Positions 12,797-25,425 of a stretch of 64,000 bases of DNA are shown here, piece after piece. The stretch is from assembly GCF_027475565.1 (NCBI RefSeq), contig NC_069381.1, positions 177,314,501 to 177,378,500 of the forward strand, given 5' to 3'. Numbering within the stretch: the stretch's first letter is position 1; every line of letters starts with the position of its first letter. The notes below the pieces were generated by a model. The model ran no database searches, was not told the DNA's origin, and saw nothing but the letters and a program-made list of their open reading frames with translations. Position numbers and translations under genes: made by a program. This stretch comes from Acinonyx jubatus (lineage: Eukaryota > Chordata > Mammalia > Carnivora > Felidae).

Positions 12797-13006
12797 AGCA
12801 TGTGATGTTTATTTATTTTTGAGAGAGACAGAGACAGAGCTTGAGCTAAGGAGGGGCAGAGAGAGAGAGGGATACAGAATCTGAAGCAGGCTCCAGTCCC
12901 TGAGCTGTCAGCACAGAGTCCAACGTGGGGCTTGAACTCATAATACATGAGATCATGACCTGAGCTGAAGCTGGATACTTAACCGACTGAGCCACCCAGG
13001 CACCCC
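12797..13006 (-). mobile_element. CAN-SINE, reverse orientation, older copy
   Basis: On the minus strand the head GGGGTGCCTGGGTGG starts at 13006. An imperfect target duplication of about 17 bp is visible (CTCAGTTACCCTGCTTTT near 12776 and CTCAATTACCCCAGTTTT from 13007). Several substitutions suggest an older insertion than its neighbour at 13.1 kb. Confidence 0.94.
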
Positions 13007-13100
13007 TCAATTACCCCAGTTTTTAAAAAACCATTCATTACGCTTCTCGAACTTAAAAAAAATTTACTAAGCAATTTAGATTAATTTCTAAAACATTTTT

Positions 13101-13305
13101 TTAAACGTTTATTTATTTTTGAGACAGAGAGAGACAGAGCATGAACGGGGGAGAGGCAGAGAGAGAGGGAGACACAGAACCAGAAGCAGGCTCCAGGCTC
13201 TGAGCCATCAGCCCAGAGCCTGACGCGGGGCTCGAACTCTCGGACCGCGAGATCGTGCCCTGAGCTGAAGTTGGACGCTTAACGACTGAGCCACCCAGGC
13301 GCCCC
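13101..13305 (-). mobile_element. CAN-SINE, reverse orientation
   Basis: Head complement GCCACCCAGGCGCCCC ends at 13305. The duplication TAAAACATTTTT / TAAAACATCTTT flanks it at 13089-13100 and 13306-13317. Same orientation as the SINE about 95 bp upstream, so the two form a tandem pair. Confidence 0.95.
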
Positions 13306-13639
13306 TAAAACATCTTTGATAGAAGTTACATTTTCATCAGTTTCTGACAACATAATTTTTAGGAGACAATTGAAAAAGAATAATTTATGTTGTATTTATT
13401 TTCTAATAGCAGGCACAAAGAGATGTTTACTAAACTACAGATAGAAAAAAAACATACTTTACTATTTTCAGTTATTATTGTATGATGATATTATTAAATA
13501 ATGTAATATTATCAATATTAATTTTCACTGAAAAGAAATAACATGTATTTGAAGCTACTTTTATGATTAACAAATATTGTTGAACTCCGTCAGTACTAAG
13601 CCAAATGTTTAAACCTTCTTTATGATATGACATCTTTTT

Positions 13640-14030
13640 CCATTTTATTTTTTCAACCGGTTGTTTTAAAGTTTATAAATACCAGTTACTTTACATACAG
13701 TGCAATATTAGTTTCAGGTGTACAATATAGTGATTCAACACTTCAATACAACATCCGGTACTCAACACAACAAGTTTACTTCTTACATTTTACCACCTAT
13801 TTAGCCCATCCCCCCACTCGCCTCCCCTCTGGTAACCATGGGTTTATTCTCTATAGTTAAGAGTCTATTGCTTGGTTTGCCTCTCTCTCTCTCTCCTCTC
13901 CCCCCTCCACGCCTTTACTCATTTGGTTTCTTAAATTCTACATGTGAGTGAAATCAGATGATATTTGTCTTTCTCTGACTTACTTTGCCTAGCATAATAC
14001 TCTCCAGCTCCATCCATGTCATGAATGAAG
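13640..14030 (-). mobile_element. LINE-1 3' end fragment, reverse orientation
   Basis: The stretch is the reverse complement of a carnivore L1 3' region: the part upstream of 14030 corresponds to the ORF2 C-terminus (AGCATAATACTCTCCAGCTCCATCCA) and the T-rich part near 13640 to the tail. It includes CT-rich sequence at 13880-13910. It is strongly 5'-truncated, as most L1 insertions are. Confidence 0.85.
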
Positions 14031-14426
14031 GTCCTAATGGGAAGCAAAGTCATTCCTCCATGTTACAGATCAATCCAATTAACCCAAAGCATTTGTAAGT
14101 CTAGATAATTTTAAATAGAAATATTAGTAAGCGCTCTGGACACAACTAGATGAGCACCAAATATCTTGATCATTAATATCAAGAACAATAATATGGTAAG
14201 AAAAAAAATAGTATTTAACATTAACTTTGTGCACCCATGCAAAAAGTGATGTACATTCCTGAGAAATAATGAGGTGAAACAGTAGGAATTTTACAATACC
14301 TATTACAATAGATTGTCCAAAGTATGAACTCAATAAGTATTTATTAACTGGTTCAATAAATTAATAAAATATAGAAGAATATTAAATGATGTAAGGAAAA
14401 TATGTGGCTTTAAAACACTTCTCTCA

Positions 14427-14665
14427 GGGAGCCTGGGTGGCTCATTCAGTTAAGCATCTGACTCTTGATATCAGCTCAGGTAATGATCTCACGGTTCTTG
14501 AGATGGAGCTCTGTGTCAGGCTCTGTGCTGACAGTGTGGGGCCTGCTTGGGATTCTCTCTCTCCCTCTCTCTCTATCCCTTCCCCTCTTGTGATCTCTCT
14601 CTCTCTCTTTCTCTTTCAAAATAAATAAACTTAAAGCCCCCAAAGCAAAACTACAAAAACAAAAG
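14427..14665 (+). mobile_element. CAN-SINE
   Basis: Head GGGAGCCTGGGTGG at 14428, CT-rich centre, and an extended A-rich tail to about 14665. A probable duplication AAAACACTTCTCT (14412-14424) matches AAAACCACTTATCT (14666-14679) imperfectly. Confidence 0.93.
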
Positions 14666-14811
14666 AAAACCACTTATCTGGAATATTATGTAAGTATCCA
14701 TTCAATCTTTATTCAAAGCATCCAATATATTTTCTGAAATGATCATTCTCCTATACTTTAAAAAAAATCTAGATTGAAAACACATTTTCAGAAATATAAT
14801 TTTCTATATGT

Positions 14812-15045
14812 CTTAGGTCGGGCTGCTATAACAAAGTAACACAGTCTTGGGGGTTGGAAACAACAGAAATATATTCCTCACATTTCTGGAGGCTGGTCCT
14901 GGAGTAGGGTGCCAGCATGGCCAAGTTCTGGTGAGGGTGTTCCTCTGGGGCACAGATTGCATTCTCCTGGTTAAATCCTCAGGTGGCAGAAAGAGGGTGA
15001 AAAAGTTCTCTGGGGCTCCTTTTTAAAGGGCACTAATCCTATTTA
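14812..15045 (-). mobile_element. MLT1-like LTR fragment (ERVL-MaLR), reverse orientation
   Basis: GGCTGCTATAACAAAGTAAC at 14820, ACAACAGAAATATATTC and TTTCTGGAGGCTGG downstream match the complement of the 3' part of MLT1-type LTRs, and the segment ends with the AAAGGGCACTAATCC piece typical of the same family. The LTR is partial and diverged, as expected of a pre-carnivore insertion. Confidence 0.75.
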
Positions 15046-17100
15046 TAATTTTTACTACCATTATTTCAAAGTTGTCATATATGCTAGAAAGAAAATAATT
15101 ACTGTCTCACTTATAATTCTCACATTTATTTTGACAAAAGAAAAGTTGAAAGATACCCTATAGGACTAAATGAACAAGGAGAAATTTTGTTACATATGAT
15201 AAATAATGTTTCCAACTTTTTGATAAATCAGAAAGTGTAATACAGCTTTTATTAGTTCCAAATAGGCATATTTAATAAATATTAAAATTTATTATTCTCT
15301 CATAAAAATAGTGTTACTCCTACAAAATTTAGAGGGGAATATTCTAGATAGAGAATAATTCTGACTTTAACTTCTCACCAGGGGCGGCACCTGAGATAAA
15401 AGATTCCAGGCAGCGGTTTATTTTAGGAAGTGATCCTAAGGAAGTGAAAGAGAGAGAAACGAGAGACTTGGAAAAGTGATAAAGAGGAGGCTAAAAAGCC
15501 AGTCTAAGCTTGTGCTGTTGGGCTGCTTACTTATGTGGTCCCCTGCACCTCAATTCTGTTGGCTACTCTCAGGGAGCATTGCAGAATGAATCGCGGACTT
15601 AGGTCCGTGAAACAGGGAAAGGTGACAATATACACTCAGACTCTTCATTCTCACTGATGAAGGGTGGTCTCAGGTTTTGTTAACCCCTGTTGCAGTTTGG
15701 TGCCCCAATCGAATGACTGAGCTGATTCCTAGAAGAGTCCCATTCATGGTCCCAGAGAAGCCCTGGGGCGGAAAACAAGAGATGTAGAGTTGAGACCAGG
15801 TGAAATGCACACAGATTACATCCAAGGCAGATGATTGCTACGCAGTGAGGAAGAACTAGGGTTAATTGAAGGCAAAGAGGATGTGTGACAGAGGGTAGAT
15901 ATATCTGCTACCGAATGTAAATATTTTTTTAGGCTATCGTAATCGTTTTTTTTTGTCTCTCCCACAGTTAAAAAAAATAACCAAAGTTTATGTATAATGT
16001 TATGTCTGATCAATTCTTTTGAAAATTTTGATTATTTTCACACGATTTTATGCACAAATGTATGTGAATTAAATTTTACTCTTTCATTTGAGGTTCAAAG
16101 TTTCATGAGACATGCTCCATTTTTCTTGGTTGGTGGGTTATGTTTTTACCAGATTTATCAACCATGGAAAACCTGAGGGTTTCTTTAAATACAAGAATAC
16201 AAAGATCATTCTGAATTGTGTATTTGCAATTATGAGGTTCTTTTTTCCAGCTGTCATTTATATTTCTCTCTTCGTGGGTTGGATACATTTACACCTATTT
16301 GCGTTGTTCATGAAATGAGATTCACGAAGCTAAAATTTTGAATGGGTGGAATTATTTTGGGGTCATACCCCTCTACCTGAGACTGACAAAATGAAGGCCA
16401 TCCTCCAGACTGAGGCAGTCTTCAGTTTCCCGGTTTCCAACCTGTACCATGGTTTTTGGTTACTTCCTGCTCAGTGTTTCATCATGTATCAAAGCTTAAC
16501 AGAGCCAACTACTCAGCGATTTGTTCTCACCCAAAGATGTATGATTCTTTGCATAAACCTTGTTAATGTTCCATGACTGAAGTAGATCATGGATACTGTT
16601 TGTAATCTGTTGTTGTGTATTTGTTCCCTACAAGAGCCCCCTGTCTGTACTCCTTTCTACTTGCTAATGGTTTTAATGTTGATAATAATATTTGGCCTAT
16701 TTCTTTCCATGCAGACTAATCCTGGTTGATGTCTTTATTTTACATGTATAGCAAACACAAAAGTATGATTTAAAACTGCCCTAACTAAGAAGAGGTGTGA
16801 TCATTTAAACAAAGGAACCAGCCCTTATGCTATGGCTGGTACACCTGCTTGTCAGTAAAGATAAGCTCCAGCTGCAAGCTCAGCACACAATCAACATCCT
16901 CCAGGACTTTCTGTTTCTTTCTTTCTCTCTTTGTTTGTTACCACAATAGTCATCATAGAATAATAGCTTTGTGCCTCAACAATGCTGCAGAGAAACAAAA
17001 TCAGAGGCTGCTCTTCTGTTCCTGTGACAGAATATGTATCAATCGTCTCGCTCACTGATGATTACAGTCAATTTTGTTTGTTTGTTTGTTTTTCTCAATT
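15046..17100. other. Unrecognised DNA; part may be an old repeat
   Basis: Nothing coding is supported. The 15370-15790 part is more GC-rich than its surroundings and may be an old LTR or similar relic, but I cannot name it. Small open frames at 16112-16318, 16346-16576 and on the minus strand at 15816-16013 lack recognisable domains. Confidence 0.4.
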
Positions 17101-17109
17101 ATATAGATA

Positions 17110-17355
17110 TCACAGAGACAGAGCAATATAGTAGTTTAGATCATAGACCACTTTGGCTCAACAACACTTTCACTTTCTGGCTGTGTGACCACAGGCATGC
17201 TTTTGTAAAACTATGTTCCTTAGCTTGTCTTCTGTTAAATGTGCATAAAAGTTTTTCTTATGCATAGAATTCTGAAAAGTAAATTAATGCATGAAATATT
17301 CTTTAAAAAGTTACGCAAGTATTAAATGCAATATAAGAGTAATTATTGTTATTTG
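17110..17355 (+). mobile_element. MIR SINE
   Basis: The core TTTCTGGCTGTGTGACCACAG at 17173-17194 followed by the TCTGTTAAATGTGCATAA part is the conserved MIR core, and the downstream ATGCATGAAATATTC to ATTATTGTTATT part corresponds to its 3' end. MIRs are ancient mammalian tRNA-derived SINEs. Confidence 0.75.
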
Positions 17356-17359
17356 AAAC

Positions 17360-18116
17360 TTGAAGTCTCTCTTCTAAATGTGTCCTCCTCCCAAACATGT
17401 AATTTTTCAGTGATCACTCTGAGCACAGGATGACAATCCAATCCACTTCTAAAATCTAGACAGAAAGAAGAACTAACTGTGAGTCATAGTTAGCATGGGG
17501 ATAAAGAGTAAAAGTTACTGAGTATCCAAAATTAAAGGCATGGAGGAGAGGATACATCATTGCCATTTTCTTCTGAGATAACTTCCCCCAAACCTTTATC
17601 CTTTACTTAAAGTAAGTGATTATAGATGCTAATCACATCTACAAAATAACATCACAGCAGCATCTAGATTAGCGCATGACTGAAGAAATGGGAGTACGGC
17701 CTGGCCAGGTTGACACATAAGACAGACTATCACAAGTCTCTTAAGCATTATATATTTTAACAGATTTCATTTTATTGATACATATATCCTATTATTATGA
17801 AAACAATTATATATATATATATATGTCATATGCAAAGTCATTAGATTGAGAAAACAAGTATAGTAGTAAAGCATATAATTTAAGTAACTGATTAGGCAAT
17901 ATCATAAAGCTCATCTAAAATTTGATTTGTATTTCTCAGTGTAAATATCTTAGAGGCCTGAAAAATTTGCAAATGATGTAATGATATTGATGGAACTGCC
18001 CAGAAGCTTACTACCAAAAATTCAACATGTATGAAAACAAAAATTTTGAAATTGCATTAAATGTAAGTAAGCCTAAATGAGAAACAAAACTGCTTTATGA
18101 AATGTTGCAGTAATAT
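17360..18116. other. Mostly unrecognised; old repeat end at 17600-17745
   Basis: The part at about 17600-17745 (including CCAGGTTGACACATAAGACAG) resembles the end of a common ancient mammalian interspersed repeat whose name I cannot assign safely. A TA-rich tract lies at 17808-17824. The remainder shows no gene. Confidence 0.4.
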
Positions 18117-18125
18117 TGGAATGAA

Positions 18126-18209
18126 CATATATATATATACACACACACATATGTACATATATATGTGTATATGTATATATGTATGTGTATATGTATATAT
18201 GTACATATA

Positions 18210-18234
<25 letters not shown>
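18126..18234. repeat. Compound TA/CA/TATG microsatellite
   Basis: About 110 bp of alternating TA, CA, TATG and GTAT units directly abuts the tail side of the reverse SINE at 18235. It lies between the left target duplication and the SINE body, so it probably grew from the SINE tail. Confidence 0.92.
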
Positions 18235-18240
<6 letters not shown>

Positions 18241-18424
18241 TAAATGTTTATTTTTGAGAGAGACAGACACAGAGCACAGAGAGAGAGGGAGACAGAATTC
18301 AAAGCAGGTTCCAGGCTTTGAGCTGTCAGCACAGAGCCTGACATGGGCCTCAAACTCATGAACTGTGAGATCACAACGTGAGTAGAAGACGGACACTCAG
18401 CTGACTGAGCCACTTAGGTGCCCC
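18235..18424 (-). mobile_element. CAN-SINE, reverse orientation, older copy
   Basis: Head complement GAGCCACTTAGGTGCCCC ends at 18424. A short possible duplication TGAAC occurs at 18121-18125 and 18425-18429, on the far side of the microsatellite. Confidence 0.92.
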
Positions 18425-18429
18425 TGAAC

Positions 18430-19432
18430 TTAGTATACTTTTAAAAGATTTCACAACAAATAGCCAAAGGAAGAATGCCTTACAAATTGGTAAGGCTAGG
18501 TTTAAGACCAAAAAGGTAAGGAGGTAAGGATAAGATTTTAAGCAATTGAGAGTAATTCAATTACGGATTAAGAATGATGAAGAAGATTGTTAAATAAAAA
18601 ATGTTTACAACAGCTTGATAAATCTATAGATATTAGGGACTGTACTCAGTCAAGAACACAGACTAGATTCTCTGAAGTCAACTGCTTAGAAAACATTCTG
18701 TGAAGAAATGCCAAAATTGTGAGGGAAAAAAATGGTCAAATACCTACATAAATTCTTGGAAACAAATATGGTTTTATAGCAACACTTCATAAATGTATGT
18801 AGTAGTGAGTCCTAACTCTAATCCTAACCTTTGCACTAATTATTTCTAGGATACTGTTAAGAGAGGAAATTGTAAAGGATGTGTCAAGAGTTTGCTCTAA
18901 AAATAACAACATTCAAGTTATACTTTTTTTTTAATCACAGAAAGGCTCTTGTATGCGAATATTTTTCAATTGACCCAAATTCTGAGTATCAGTTTATCTG
19001 CATGGAAAATCTGTTAGCACTCTGATCTCTATAGTCCTGTTTGTTTGGGGTGTTTTAGGAGAAAATGGAGTCAGAGTGGCCCCTTAGGTCTTTTAATGAC
19101 TCTTTGTTGCACAAAGTTTTCTTAAATAATTATGAACTAAAATAACAAAACTAAATTTATTTTTACACCTAATCCAATAATTTATAGCAGTATTGTACAG
19201 TATTTATGAGCTCCAAGAAGCACTTTTTTATGTAATTCAGTGGGTCACATTATTTTCATTGGGCATTCCTATATCAATGCACAAACTTAGTTCGTACCAC
19301 CTGAAATTTAGTAACACTTCTTCATACTATTAGTAATCATTCTAACATTCCTTAGTGGCTTATAATACTCCTTTATTATAGGTACCATATTCTTACATAT
19401 TTTAATCTACACTGGAATTTATTTGATAAATA
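18430..19432. other. AT-rich unique DNA, nothing recognised
   Basis: No coding or repeat signal supported in this stretch. Confidence 0.45.
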
Positions 19433-19614
19433 CAGTAAGTATACCCAATATCTATGGTTTCGCTTTCCACTGTTTCAGGCACTCTTGGTCAGCCATAGTC
19501 TGGAAGGACAAAATCTTCTTTCTGATGTATTGGTCAGGTCAACATTAGCCTATGGTATGTCACACTGGGGGTCTTAGAATATATCCCCCACAGATATGTG
19601 AGAGGTACTTACTA
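19433..19614. mobile_element. MER44/Tigger-like MITE, internally deleted
   Basis: The left end CAGTAAGTATACCC and TATGGTTTCGCTTTCCACTG match the end of a common pogo/Tigger-type non-autonomous DNA transposon, and the right end GGGGGTCTTAGAATATATCC to GAGAGGTACTTACTA is the opposite end in inverted orientation. Only about 180 bp remain, so the middle is deleted. A second, longer relative lies at 39936-40382. Confidence 0.7.
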
Positions 19615-21770
19615 TGTCACAAAATAAGTGATGGTAAAACTTTTCATCATATTTCATTACATTGTTTCAATATTTATAGTGACCTATATAAAGATCCCAC
19701 CCAGTGACTGACCCACTGGCAATGCTCTGCTTCTCAACCTCTTTCCTTTTCATTAGTCTGGCATTATACTGATGATGAACTTGGCATCATTTAAAGTGTA
19801 TGAGCCTCAAGGCTAATATTTATCTTAAAGGCTGTCTTCTACTTAAAAGGCTTTCATCTACTTTGAAACTGTAACAGCATCTCCTTAATTTCAATATGAT
19901 AGTTCATGTAACCTGTGTCTATACCTCTTGAGAAGGGCCATTTGAAATCTTTGAAGAAAACACAATGCCTGACTTTTCTACAAAACAGTGAACACGAAAC
20001 CACTTAGGAACTGTAACATTCTCACTTACCATTAATGCCTACTTTTTTTATTCTGAGGTTAGAAATGGTGGAAGTGTTTCCTCAAATGATGATAACTATA
20101 AACAATCTTCCGGACACAACGTGAAGATATTTAATAGCCTCTGAAGCTGTGCCAAGGTGAGTGAAAGTTATCATTACTACTCTCAACCTCTGTTTTCATG
20201 TATCTTCCCTTCCCAGGCATCCAGAACTCTTATTCATTCTTTGGAGTTCCTCTCTCAGATTAAAGGCTGATTTTTGCTTCATTAGGCTATCTCCTCCTCT
20301 AAAACATCTCCAATTCCCCTTCTCAAATCACACATGATATAGGGCTCATTCTCTTAGGATTTTCTGAAAAATTACTCCACATCAAATAAGTGGTTGATAA
20401 TGATACAACATGCTGTTCCTTGGAGGAAGCATTTACTATCTAATCAAGGACTTCTGGAATGAGCATGATGAACTCAAAGGCATAGAATGTCAAGGATAGG
20501 ACTGAGGATGCTGAGGCCAGCTGGCTTATTCTGCTTCTACATGAGAACTGCACCAAATCAGAGACTCTGATACCCAGGGATTGAACAACTTGAACATGAG
20601 CTATCTCATTTTGGAAAAACCAGAGAAAGGAGGAACACATTCTGAGACATCGATGGAGCACAATATTGGGATTGAAAAATGTCAGGGCATTTAGATGCAG
20701 GCACATCTCAGCCAACAAAGTAGATAGAGGTTTAATAATGGGTGAAATAAGAAGCAGAGATTGGATATAATTGGAACTTTCTTCTCATTAGTTATTCCTT
20801 ACTTTCCCTCTCTCTCTAGCCCTCATACAAATGCTTCTTTGTAATCGGGGACACATATTATTAAGTTGAATGTCAGCAGAGGAAGTGTTAAGGGGTACAT
20901 GTGTCAGTATGAAAATGTTAATAGCACCTCATGCCCTGGACTATTTGTGGTCTAAAGTACATGCGGTTCTATTAGAGAATAACTTGTATATGATTTGCGC
21001 TCTGAGTTCTTGTTCACAATTCAGTTCTAAACTAGGAATGGTATTTGAGGAGTCTTTTAAGAGAGAAGTTTTATGTTATTTCCACAGGAGTTTAGCATTT
21101 CAAATATTTTAGTTTTTCCATTGATTAGTATCTGAAAAAAATCAAATATACGTACAGTAGCTTTCAGACTGTTGTTTTGTGTTTTGCACATCTAGAGTCC
21201 TAGAGATCAAATTCATGTTAACTGACAACTTCCTGGGGAAAAATATATGCTATCGGCTTAACAATATCTACTCTAGAAACATTGTGTTATATGGTTTAAC
21301 ACCATCTACGTTAGAAACATTATGTTCTATATGCCTGGCAAAGAAGATTCAATGATTACTTAAAGAAATTAAGCACTGGATTATTTTTAAAATTGTGCTT
21401 GATAAAGCTCTGAATCTGTGTGGAGATATTTACGAGATTGAAAAACTAGCTGTTGAAGAAGATGAGCCATTAGGAGACTCGAGATGGCCACAGGAAACAA
21501 TTTGGCAAGGAAGGAAATAGTGTTCCTCATTGGATTTTGGATTAACGGTCATTTAATTGATCCATTTGAAAAATATGCATCCTCTGTTACTACTGAAACT
21601 ATTAATGTGTTTTGAAATGCATGTGGGAAGATAAGTTTCAGTAAGCCCTCATGGTAACTTATTCTACATAAAAAATATTTTTGTTTAAGAAAAAGTTGTA
21701 TACAGGGAATGATGATTTTTTTTATTTCTCTTTGAATTCACTTATCTTACCCCAAACATCCCCCTTAGTA
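19615..21770. other. Unique DNA, nothing recognised
   Basis: No gene or named repeat is recognised. Open frames at 20870-21112 and on the minus strand at 20440-20718 have no recognisable domain, and no splice or codon evidence supports them. Confidence 0.4.

Positions 21771-21771
<1 letters not shown>

Positions 21772-21812
<41 letters not shown>
21772..21812. repeat. (CA)n microsatellite
   Basis: About twenty uninterrupted CA units. An apparent minus-strand open frame across it is an artefact of the repeat. Confidence 0.97.
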
Positions 21813-21815
<3 letters not shown>

Positions 21816-23000
21816 ATAGGGAGGGCATAGGCATTTGTGATATTTTTTGTAACCTATTTGGTAGCAATAGAAAATATTAGTGGCTTTTTGGGCCATGGAA
21901 CCAAGGTAAAATAGCATGTATTCTGCATGATTAGAGGTGATCTTCTCTATAATTTGGGCTAAAGAAACAGCTAAATTGCTTGACAGAATATCAAGGGTTA
22001 ACAAGCACACATATTTTCCTCCTTCTTTTCAGAATACAAGACCCCACTAGGAAAGAATTTCTCAAGTATTCTTTTTCACCCAATCACAAAGAAAAGTACA
22101 TTTTTTGTTCTTTAGTTGTTTCATCTATTTCCTTGTTAAGGTTTTGTTTCTCTTGCATTTCAGCTATTACAGTCAGACTTTTTTTTTCAACAGGATAAGT
22201 AACACAGCATCATGCCTGTATTGATATGAACTATAAGAAAGCTGATCAGCATGACAAATATTTCATACCCATTTTGATGGCAAATAAAAAAATAGAAATC
22301 TCTTTTGATGTATTTTGCTGAGGGATTAATTTTGTGATCTTAGTCTGTGTGATGGCTTCCCAGAATTTTAAGCAGGATGGTGTACAAATGAAGTAATAGG
22401 TAGAGAGAATCATATAATTTGTCTTTTCAATAGGGACACTTTCAGTAATGAAAAGGGCACAAAAAATAATTATCAGGTGTCAACTGATCTATAAAAGGCA
22501 GGCACCCAGACCGCCTTGGAAGAATCAAGAGTAATGATAAAATACTATGTAGTAAGATTCACAGAATTCTCCCAGATTTCCTTAAGCACACTTCAAGATA
22601 TTGAACAAACAGCAGTATAACCATTCAAAATCACTGAAAAATAAAGGTGGGATTATTTTATTTAAGAAGTCAAAATTATAATGAATATACATTATTAGCA
22701 TACAAGTTGTCTAACTTACAATTACTAATGTGTTTTTTAGATTAATATATCAGATTGGAAAGGTGACACTTTTGAAAGCTCAAGAAATCTGCCTTCGAAG
22801 TCAAGTGTGAAATATGGGGGGGGGGGTTGCATGGCATTGGCGCATGGGAGATAGAGAACACATTATTCTCAAGTGATGGTGGAAGCTGGTTAACCCAGCT
22901 GCCTGGGTGACTGGGTTGGTTCTCAGACTCATGAATTCTTAAAAGGGAATGTATAACTTGGACAAAGAAACAGGCCCACACAAATATCCATCATCTCACA
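21813..23000. other. Unique DNA with one poly(G) run
   Basis: A G run of about ten lies at 22817-22827. No gene or named repeat is recognised. Confidence 0.4.
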
Positions 23001-23004
23001 GATT

Positions 23005-23150
23005 TCAGAAGTAAAAGACAATAAGAATTTTAGAGTTGGAAAGGTTACTAGAGATAACTTACTTAAAATTGCTAATTTTGCAGATAAAGTTACTGAGACT
23101 TACTGAAAGTGAGAGATTTGGCCAAGGTTAAACAATTTTAAGAAGTTTTA
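23005..23150 (+). mobile_element. Possible MIR-type ancient SINE fragment
   Basis: GAGTTGGAAAGGTTACTAGAG and TTTTGCAGATAAAGTTACTGAG followed by GATTTGGCCAAGGTTAAACA match the order of a widespread ancient mammalian repeat core (MIR family or similar) at low identity. Confidence 0.45.
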
Positions 23151-25005
23151 TTATTGTCTTCTTAGATGAAAAGGAATTTTAAAAAGTATTCCCCATTCAA
23201 TTATGAGATAATAGGAGTATAATAGAAATGAGAACAAATATGAGTAAGAAAGAGTGTTCCTAAAGGATTTTTATAGCTTAATGAAAATTTGCAGATTTAG
23301 AAGAATAAGACACCCATTGATTACTTGTCATTTGAATTGTTAGGACAAGAATTAACTACTTTTATTATTTTTACCATTTTGATATTCAGAAGTAACAGAA
23401 TTTAGTACCTAAAACATTCTTAGAAATTTAGTAGAGCTTTTTACAGCTTTGACCTTTCAATATTTCACATTAGGATTGGTTGGCAATTCTTTATATCCCC
23501 ACAGGTTACCAAGGCCATAAAAAGAGAAGGGAATTGAATAACTAGTGAATTAGACACATTATATGAAAAGGCCAAAGAAGTCTATGGCTCTGTAATTTAT
23601 AATATGCATAAGATATCAAAACATCTGGATAAGATATGTACTGTGTGGGAAGGTAGGGGAATGTTTCCAATCCTTGTTAATAACAGATTTCAAACTCCCA
23701 GAATTCAACCGCAAAATAGTAGGTTTATTCCTATAATCTAGTATTAGAACCCAAGGTGTGTGCTGCTCAGGGCATAGCTGTTAATAGTTCTATCTCTTAG
23801 GTTTCAGAGAAGACAGTTCTGATGAATGCTGCCTTGTAAAGACTGTTCAGTACCAGTGACAGAAGCTGACTTGAGGTGACATAAGGCAGGAGGGACTGTA
23901 CTGGAGTATATGTTAACTCTGATTTATTCTGGTTAAAGGCAGTAATTTCTCACATATAACCCCCCGCCCAAAATAATAACTTACTATATTAATCATCTGC
24001 CCCTTCATTTATATCCCTGGCTCACTCTGTCAGAGTGAAAGGACAGTATGGAATATTTAAAAATTTTTGCTTATATGGAACTATTTCGCTAACTTCTTAG
24101 TAGGTGACTTGACGTTAAGGTATTCACATGGCTTAGGTATTTGAGTCATATTTGTAAAGCAAATGTTTACCTAAGAGCACAAAATAAAATAGAAATATCA
24201 ATACAATATTTAGCTAATAAAATTGATATAGCTTTATATGTAACCCAATTTTTGCACTCTTTCTATGTTGAGAAAAACAGAAAACTACTAACCACTTTCA
24301 ATTTTAAAACAGAAATTCTCTCTTAGATCATATATTCTGATAGTGGAAAGAATTATAACATAGTATAACATAGTACCTGTACAACTAGACATACAAATGT
24401 ATTTGTAAAATATTCTCCAGATGAAAATATTAAGTTACTTGAGAGTAAAGTATAAAATATTAATTTATGCAATAATTATTCAATGATATACATATACTGA
24501 CAGTCTACTTTTGAGGGTCAGCTATTAAAAATTGGGGTGCTATCTTAATACCAATGATAAGGCATTGGAAATTTTGTGTTAACAAATGCAATGCAAAGCT
24601 TTATGGATATATAACTGAATATGTATCCCACATATATAGAATATATACATCTATGAAAATCTGCATATCTATAAAATAGATATGGTATATTTATTGCACT
24701 ATACATAATTATTAATGTCAAATATATGCTAAAGGATGTTGGCCTTATTCTCTTATGGACATTTAGGTTAAATAGCAAATTTGAAAGATTTTATACAATA
24801 AGTTATACATGTCATTTATGTTTGTTCTCAAGTGCATGATTGCATTAGATATTGACATAATTCCAATAAAAGCTGGCCTAGAAAATAATTTTATAATCTA
24901 AGGCATATTAGAAGAGTAATAGGAACAGTTATTTCTAAAACATATGAAAACATCATAGAGTGTTTTTATAAGGAAAATGAAGAAGTAGAGCCATCACACC
25001 CCCAG
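23151..25005. other. AT-rich unique DNA, nothing recognised
   Basis: Several AT-rich stretches around 24360-24780 make short spurious open frames. No gene is supported. Confidence 0.45.

Positions 25006-25048
<43 letters not shown>
25006..25048. repeat. (CA)n microsatellite
   Basis: About twenty CA units. Confidence 0.97.
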
Positions 25049-25050
<2 letters not shown>

Positions 25051-25216
25051 GACACTCAGTGTATTATATACACTGCACGTGCTGGATTCATCACTCACAT
25101 AACAAATAACTTTTATATGTAAATGTACCACTTAGTGCTGTCATTCTTTAAAGCTCTTGAAATACAGTTTTAGAACCATGCTTTTATTTTGTTGTGTGTT
25201 TATATATGGACACATG

Positions 25217-25218
<2 letters not shown>

Positions 25219-25252
<34 letters not shown>
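25219..25252. repeat. (CA)n microsatellite
   Basis: About seventeen CA units, 170 bp from the CA tract at 25006-25048. Confidence 0.97.
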
Positions 25253-25254
<2 letters not shown>

Positions 25255-25279
25255 TGTCTCACTGAATTGAAATTCCCCA

Positions 25280-25425
25280 CTTATACAGAAGTGTACTGTT
25301 AACTCCTCAAAGGCAGAAACTGTCTTTTGTCTCTGTATCCCTATCACCTAACACGGCTAACACAGCACATGCACACACAAGGAAACTGAATGTTGCAGAT
25401 TTATAAATAATGAATTCATGACAGA
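25280..25425 (+). mobile_element. L2/MIR3-type 3' end fragment
   Basis: AACTCCTCAAAGGCAGAAAC, then CTGTATCCCTATCACCTAAC and a short remnant of the tail, follow the order of the 3' end of L2/MIR3 elements (CTCCTTGAGGGCAGGGAC type core). It is short and diverged. Confidence 0.55.

Noticed and set aside
21765..22010. Open frames across CA repeats here and at 25141-25347 and 34497-35130
   Set aside because: Repeated VCVCVC or THTHTH products come from microsatellites and show no domain.
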